Assembly: GCA_003990745.1 (NCBI GenBank) | Contig: RBNI01006089.1 | Coordinates: forward strand, 1-11,751 | Source of the DNA: Jimgerdemannia flammicorona | Lineage: Eukaryota > Mucoromycota > Endogonomycetes > Endogonales > Endogonaceae | Length of the DNA stretch: 11,751 nucleotides | Reading direction: 5' to 3' | Shown here: positions 8,130 through 11,751 of the stretch, piece after piece | Position numbering within the stretch: position 1 is the first letter of the stretch | Layout: the number at the start of each line of letters is the position of its first letter | Program-made: the position numbers and the translations under genes | The notes under the pieces: model-generated | What the model saw: the letters and a program-made list of their open reading frames with translations, nothing else | Told to the model about the DNA's origin: nothing | Databases searched by the model: none

Positions 8130-11100
8130 ATGAACAGTACAACTAATATTTTTTCTCTCAATGTGAATGGTCTTCGGGGAACTGGGTGGCGTAAGAACAT
8201 TTTTACATGGCTAAAGGGATTGGAGGCTGATCTCTTTCTATTGCAGGATGTGCGGTGTGAGGATGAGGATGATCAGGTGGAATGGACTAGGGAATGGGGT
8301 GGAGCTGCTGCTTGGTTTGGAAAGGTGGCGATTCTGGTAAAGAAGGGTAGAGGTGATTTGGAGGGAATCAGAAGCTGGGGAGATCACTTGGTCTGGGGTG
8401 AATGGTACCGGCCAGGGTGGGAGTCAGTGAGGGTGGGCTCTTGTTATTGTCCGGCAGCCAGGGGGGAGAGGATTGCATGGATTAAGGATCTGCTGGAGGA
8501 GGGCATTCTATTGGAGGAGGGGGTTGATGTCCTTGGTGGGGATTTTAACATGGTTCAGGATTTACACCTGGATAGAACTGATAGAGGGAGAAATGCCGGT
8601 GGGAGGAGTGGCAGTCTGGATACATGGGAGGAGGTGGAGAATCTTAGCTCATTAGGGGATATGGGCCAAATGTGGTAGGGTGACTCCAGGGTCTACACAC
8701 ACTGGGTGAATGGCCTGGGGACTAGGATTGACTGGATTCTGACTGCGGAATGTTGGGGCTCTGATGTCTGGAAGGCGTTGGAGGTGGTGTGGTGCCTATG
8801 GTCTGATAACTGAGGACTATTTGGGCAGGGGCAGTTTGGGGGGAGTGGAGATGGACCCAGACATTAGCATCTTAACTCCTCTCTGCTGGCTGAGAAGGGG
8901 TTGTGGGATTTATGGGTAGAGGACATCCAGACAAAGGTTTTACTCTGGAGGCGAGAGGGTTTTTCAGTAGCTGTCTATTGGTTGAGGTTAAAGGTGGCTG
9001 CGAGAGCCTATTGGGGTGAGACTGGTAGAGAGGCAGGAAGACAGTGGAGGAGGAGACTACAGTATGCTTCCAATCGGCTGAGGGGATTGCAGTTGGAGTG
9101 GGCAGATTTGCTTACGACTGATGAGGTGGAGGATTGGAGGTTAGCAAGGGTGAAATTGGAAGTTGTGGAATTGCAACAGGTGTTGAGAGAGGAGGAAGAG
9201 ACTCGTATGCAAGGAATGGCAGCCAGACTAAGGTGGCAGGGGCTTGAGAAGGGAGAGAGGCCTACTAGGTATTTGTCTAGGCTTCTCAGAGCAAGGCAGG
9301 TGAGACATCGGTGGGATGGGGTCTTTGATGCTGAGGGAGAATTGGTACATGGTATGCAGCAGATACTGGGGGTTTTGAAGGAGAATTGGCGGGGTCTGTG
9401 GAGTGAGGAGGAAGGGGGTGCTGATGCTGAGGTGATTGGTGATACACTGGAGGAGTGGGAGCTGCTGGTGGTTGAGGGTCTCGGGGACTTGGTCTTGCCA
9501 GTCCAGGAGGAGGAGATTCAAGGGGTCCTGGTGGCAACTAAGCTGGGTACAGTGCCAGGGGAGGATGGATTACTGTGGGACTTCTGGAGGAAGATGGTGA
9601 AGGGTCCTGGAATGCTTGGAGAGATGGCTGCACTCTGTGACTATGTTCTTCTAAATGGAGTGTGGGTTGGCGAACAGGACTTAGGGCTGGTGGCCCTGTT
9701 GTACAAAGATAAGGACAGACATGAAGATTGGAAGAACTGGAGGCTGATCATGCTTCTGGATATGGATCAGAAGTTAGTGACTAAGGTGATTGTTGCGAGG
9801 CTACAGAAGGTTGCTCAGCAGGTGCTGGGTGAGGAACAGTGGGGCTTTGTAGGTGGTAGACTCATCAGAGATGGAACTGCCTGGGTGCATGGCATTATTG
9901 AAGGAGCCCAGGCCTGCAGACTGAATGGCCGACTGGTTTTCTTGGACCAGGAGAAGGCCTATGACCGTGTTTGGTGGGTTTGGCTGGGCAAGGTGCTGGA
10001 CAGAATTGGTGTTCCTCCACAGTTTTGGGTGCTATGTTGAGTTTGTTGGAATGGAGTAGAGTAGTGCTGATGTATAATGGTCACAGGGATTTGGCATTCC
10101 CCTTGGGGAGAGGAGTTCCTCAAGGGGATCTGCTGTCCCCTATCCTATATGCACTCTCCTTGAAACCTCTGATGGATAGGATCCATAGGAGGGTGGCAGG
10201 GCTCTCTGTGTATGGTGTGGAGTGGAAGGTGGGGGCCTTTGCAGATGATATGATAGTGGGGCTTGGATCAGTGGTGGATGTAGAGGCCCTTTGGGAGACA
10301 GTGGAGTGGTATGAGGTGCACTCGGGAGCAAAGCTCAACTGGCATAAGTGTGAAAGGATAGTGCTGAGGAATGGGCTAGTGGAAGGGGACGTCATTGGAA
10401 CAATTGTTTCCATGGGAGAGGTGGTGCAGTATCTTGGTATCTTCCTCTCTGTATATGGATCAGTCCTGCTATGGATATGGTGGGAGAGGAGGGTGGACAT
10501 TTGGGGGGAGGCTCTAAAATGTTGGAGGGGTTGTCACATCTCCCTGGTGGGGCAGGTGGCGATTCTGAATGTATACTGATTCCCCAAGCTGTGGTATGTG
10601 GTATATCACTTAGACTTTCCTGCTTGGGTGGTGAAGAGGTTGATGAAACTGGCTAGAGATTGGATTTGGGCAGGCAGAAGGACACAGATTAGTTGGGATA
10701 CCCTTGTGGAGCCATTGCTTAGGGGAGGCCTGGGCCTTGTTGATCTCCCTAAGCGCCTACACTGCCTGCGAGCTTGGTGGTTGAGAAGGGCTGTTGAGCT
10801 ACAGGGTAGAGGTTGGGTACCATTGATGAAGAAGGTGTGGAAGATGCAAGTCTCCCCCTTGGGGTCCTCAGGGGATCTGCTCTCTTTGGTGGGTCTGAAG
10901 GGGAGTCACTGGCTACAATATGGGCTTCTGGTGGAGAGTGGTTGATGGGGTGCACAGAATAGGCCTGCGCTGGTGTGGTGATGAGGGGGAGGTGGTATGG
11001 GGTCCAGCTATGTGGGAATGGGACTGTCTGCTTCTAGGGGGAGTTCCACTTGCTGAGTTTGACATTGGAGATGGCATAGAGTGTCAGCAGCAATTTGGCC

Positions 11101-11751
11101 AGGATCTTTGGCCGAGTAGCTGGCAGATGGTGAGGATTGGAGAGGAGTGAGACTGGGCAGAGATCTGGTCTTGGAGTACTGAGGTGAGGCGGTGGCTTTC
11201 TCCCAAGTTCTGGGTAGTATGGTGGTGAATGTTGCGGAGAAATGTTATGTTGAACTTCTATGCGGGGCATCTGGTAGATGGTGGTCTACTGGACTGTGAG
11301 GAGTGTTATAATATTGGGTATATTGGGGGATTTGTACAAATGCCAGAATATTGGCTGGGGGAGTGTGAGGTGTTTGGGGATTTTTGGATAGCTATAGGGG
11401 ATCGGCTTGGAGTTAAAAGGAGGCCAGATGAAGAGAGGGGTTGCTGGGATGATTTGGCATCAAGAATAGTGGGGGGTGTCAGCAATAGGTGGCTTACTGT
11501 AGGGTGGGTGGTGGCAGTGTGGGTGGGGTTAGCTGGACATTGGCTCTATGTTTTTGAGGAGGGATGGCAGATAGGGATACAGGAGAAGCTATTGAGATGG
11601 GAGGAGTTAGTAGTGGATCTGCTGATGGGTTGGTGGGTTGGATGGGGACCGCAAGGTGGGCATCGTCACCATCTGGTGGAAGAGATATGTGAGCAGAGTG
11701 GGGGGAGGGTGGGGATAGTGTTGGACAAAGTGGTCTTTCATCGGGAAGGGG
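8130..11751 (+). pseudogene. ORF2 (endonuclease-reverse transcriptase) of LINE copy C, nearly complete
   Basis: This is the decayed enzyme of the element: APE-type endonuclease, reverse transcriptase and C-terminal region, about 1,200 codons to the window edge. Endonuclease landmarks are NIFSLNVNGLRG, LLQDVRC (Asp where LINEs normally have Glu), GGDFN at 8535-8549, TRIDWIL, and SDN in place of SDH near 8802-8810. RT landmarks are GEDGLLWDFW, LVFLDQEKAYDRV (near 9945), GVPQGD and an intact FADD with Asp codons at 10244-10249. A Cys motif (LDCEEC, then LGEC) near 11295-11370 resembles the C-terminal finger of L1/Tx1 ORF2. Stops lie at 8676, 8811, 8865, 10577, 11148 and 11226. A 1-nt deletion near 10030 and another frameshift near 10920 break the frame. 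From 11229 to the window edge it is open. Confidence 0.84.
9222..10917 (+). repeat. Direct repeat partner of copy B (4292-5985)
   Basis: This part of copy C is matched base for base, with few gaps, by 4292-5985. Small differences include a 1-nt deletion in C near 10030 and 3 nt missing in B near 5456. The pair lies in direct orientation about 4.9 kb apart, so unequal recombination between them could delete or duplicate the segment between. It is inherent to the two LINE copies and not a separate element. Confidence 0.85.

Larger units (their letters stand above)
5986..11751 (+). mobile_element. LINE copy C, Tx1-like, apparently complete at its 5' end
   Basis: This is the longest copy: 85 nt of 5'UTR, a full-length ORF1, a 31-nt spacer and about 3.6 kb of ORF2, which is still in ORF2-like sequence at the window edge. 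It begins where copy B's ORF2 breaks off, so it is most simply a full-length insertion into B and the youngest event in the window. It is still dead: ORF1 has three stops, and ORF2 has several stops and at least two frameshifts. The 3'UTR, tail and target-site duplication are outside the window. It is the best template here for rebuilding the family's domain order, because A lacks the front and B lacks the endonuclease. Confidence 0.85.

Noticed and set aside
8901..10040. Intact 379-codon reverse transcriptase gene
   Set aside because: It is only the stretch of copy C ORF2 between the TAG at 8865 and the frameshift near 10030. It has no proper start and lacks the FADD half of the RT.
9520..10560. 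Bacterial-type RT system (group II intron, retron or diversity-generating retroelement)
   Set aside because: The RT is preceded by an APE-type endonuclease and an ORF1, has LINE-type LDQEKAYD and FADD contexts, and sits beside a histone retrocopy. No intron RNA, msr/msd or variable repeat is visible.
746..11751. Many GGAGG runs that look like bacterial ribosome binding sites
   Set aside because: They occur everywhere in this G-rich strand, with no spacing preference to ATGs, and the context is eukaryotic.

Overview
The window is non-genic, repeat-derived DNA from an animal genome, most likely a vertebrate. It is a stack of dead retro-insertions. One is a processed pseudogene of a replication-independent histone H3 (H3.3 type) on the minus strand. 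The others are three same-strand fragments of non-LTR retrotransposons (LINEs) that look like the Tx1 clade of the L1 superfamily. No intact protein-coding gene, RNA gene, CRISPR array or prokaryotic signal was found. The poly(A)-bearing histone retrocopy, heavy decay of CpG arginine codons (as in a methylated germline) and Tx1-type LINEs point to a vertebrate. A fish or amphibian with a repeat-rich genome is a plausible guess, but the sequence does not name the species.

Layout. 1-~745 (minus): H3.3 retrocopy with 3'UTR, AATAAA signal and the start of a poly(A) tail at the left edge. ~746-4291 (plus): LINE copy A, an older and more diverged subfamily, running from mid-ORF1 to the end of the RT region of ORF2. 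4292-5985 (plus): LINE copy B, 5'-truncated in ORF2, joined abruptly to A. 5986-11751 (plus): LINE copy C, beginning with a short 5'UTR followed by ORF1 and nearly all of ORF2, and running off the right edge. By eye B and C differ at roughly 7% of sites over a 490-nt stretch, whereas A is much further from both. The simplest history is nesting: B landed in A, then C landed in B. The missing 3' parts of C, B and possibly A should then lie in that order to the right of the window.

How the parts work together. In the ancestral element, ORF1 would encode an RNA-binding protein with a Gly/Ser-rich N-terminus, an RRM-like core and an acidic C-terminal domain. ORF2, starting 30-31 nt downstream, would encode an APE-type endonuclease, a reverse transcriptase and a C-terminal Cys-rich region for target-primed reverse transcription. 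Every copy here is disabled by nonsense codons, and A and C also by frameshifts. A and B have lost the second Asp of the RT active site. The histone retrocopy is the kind of product LINE machinery makes by copying a cellular mRNA in trans.

Nothing supports a new biological system. The points most worth a second look are the conserved ORF1 C-terminal domain without a zinc knuckle, the shared Glu-to-Asp change at the endonuclease active site, the long open ORF1 of the otherwise ruined copy A, and the head-to-head histone/LINE junction.
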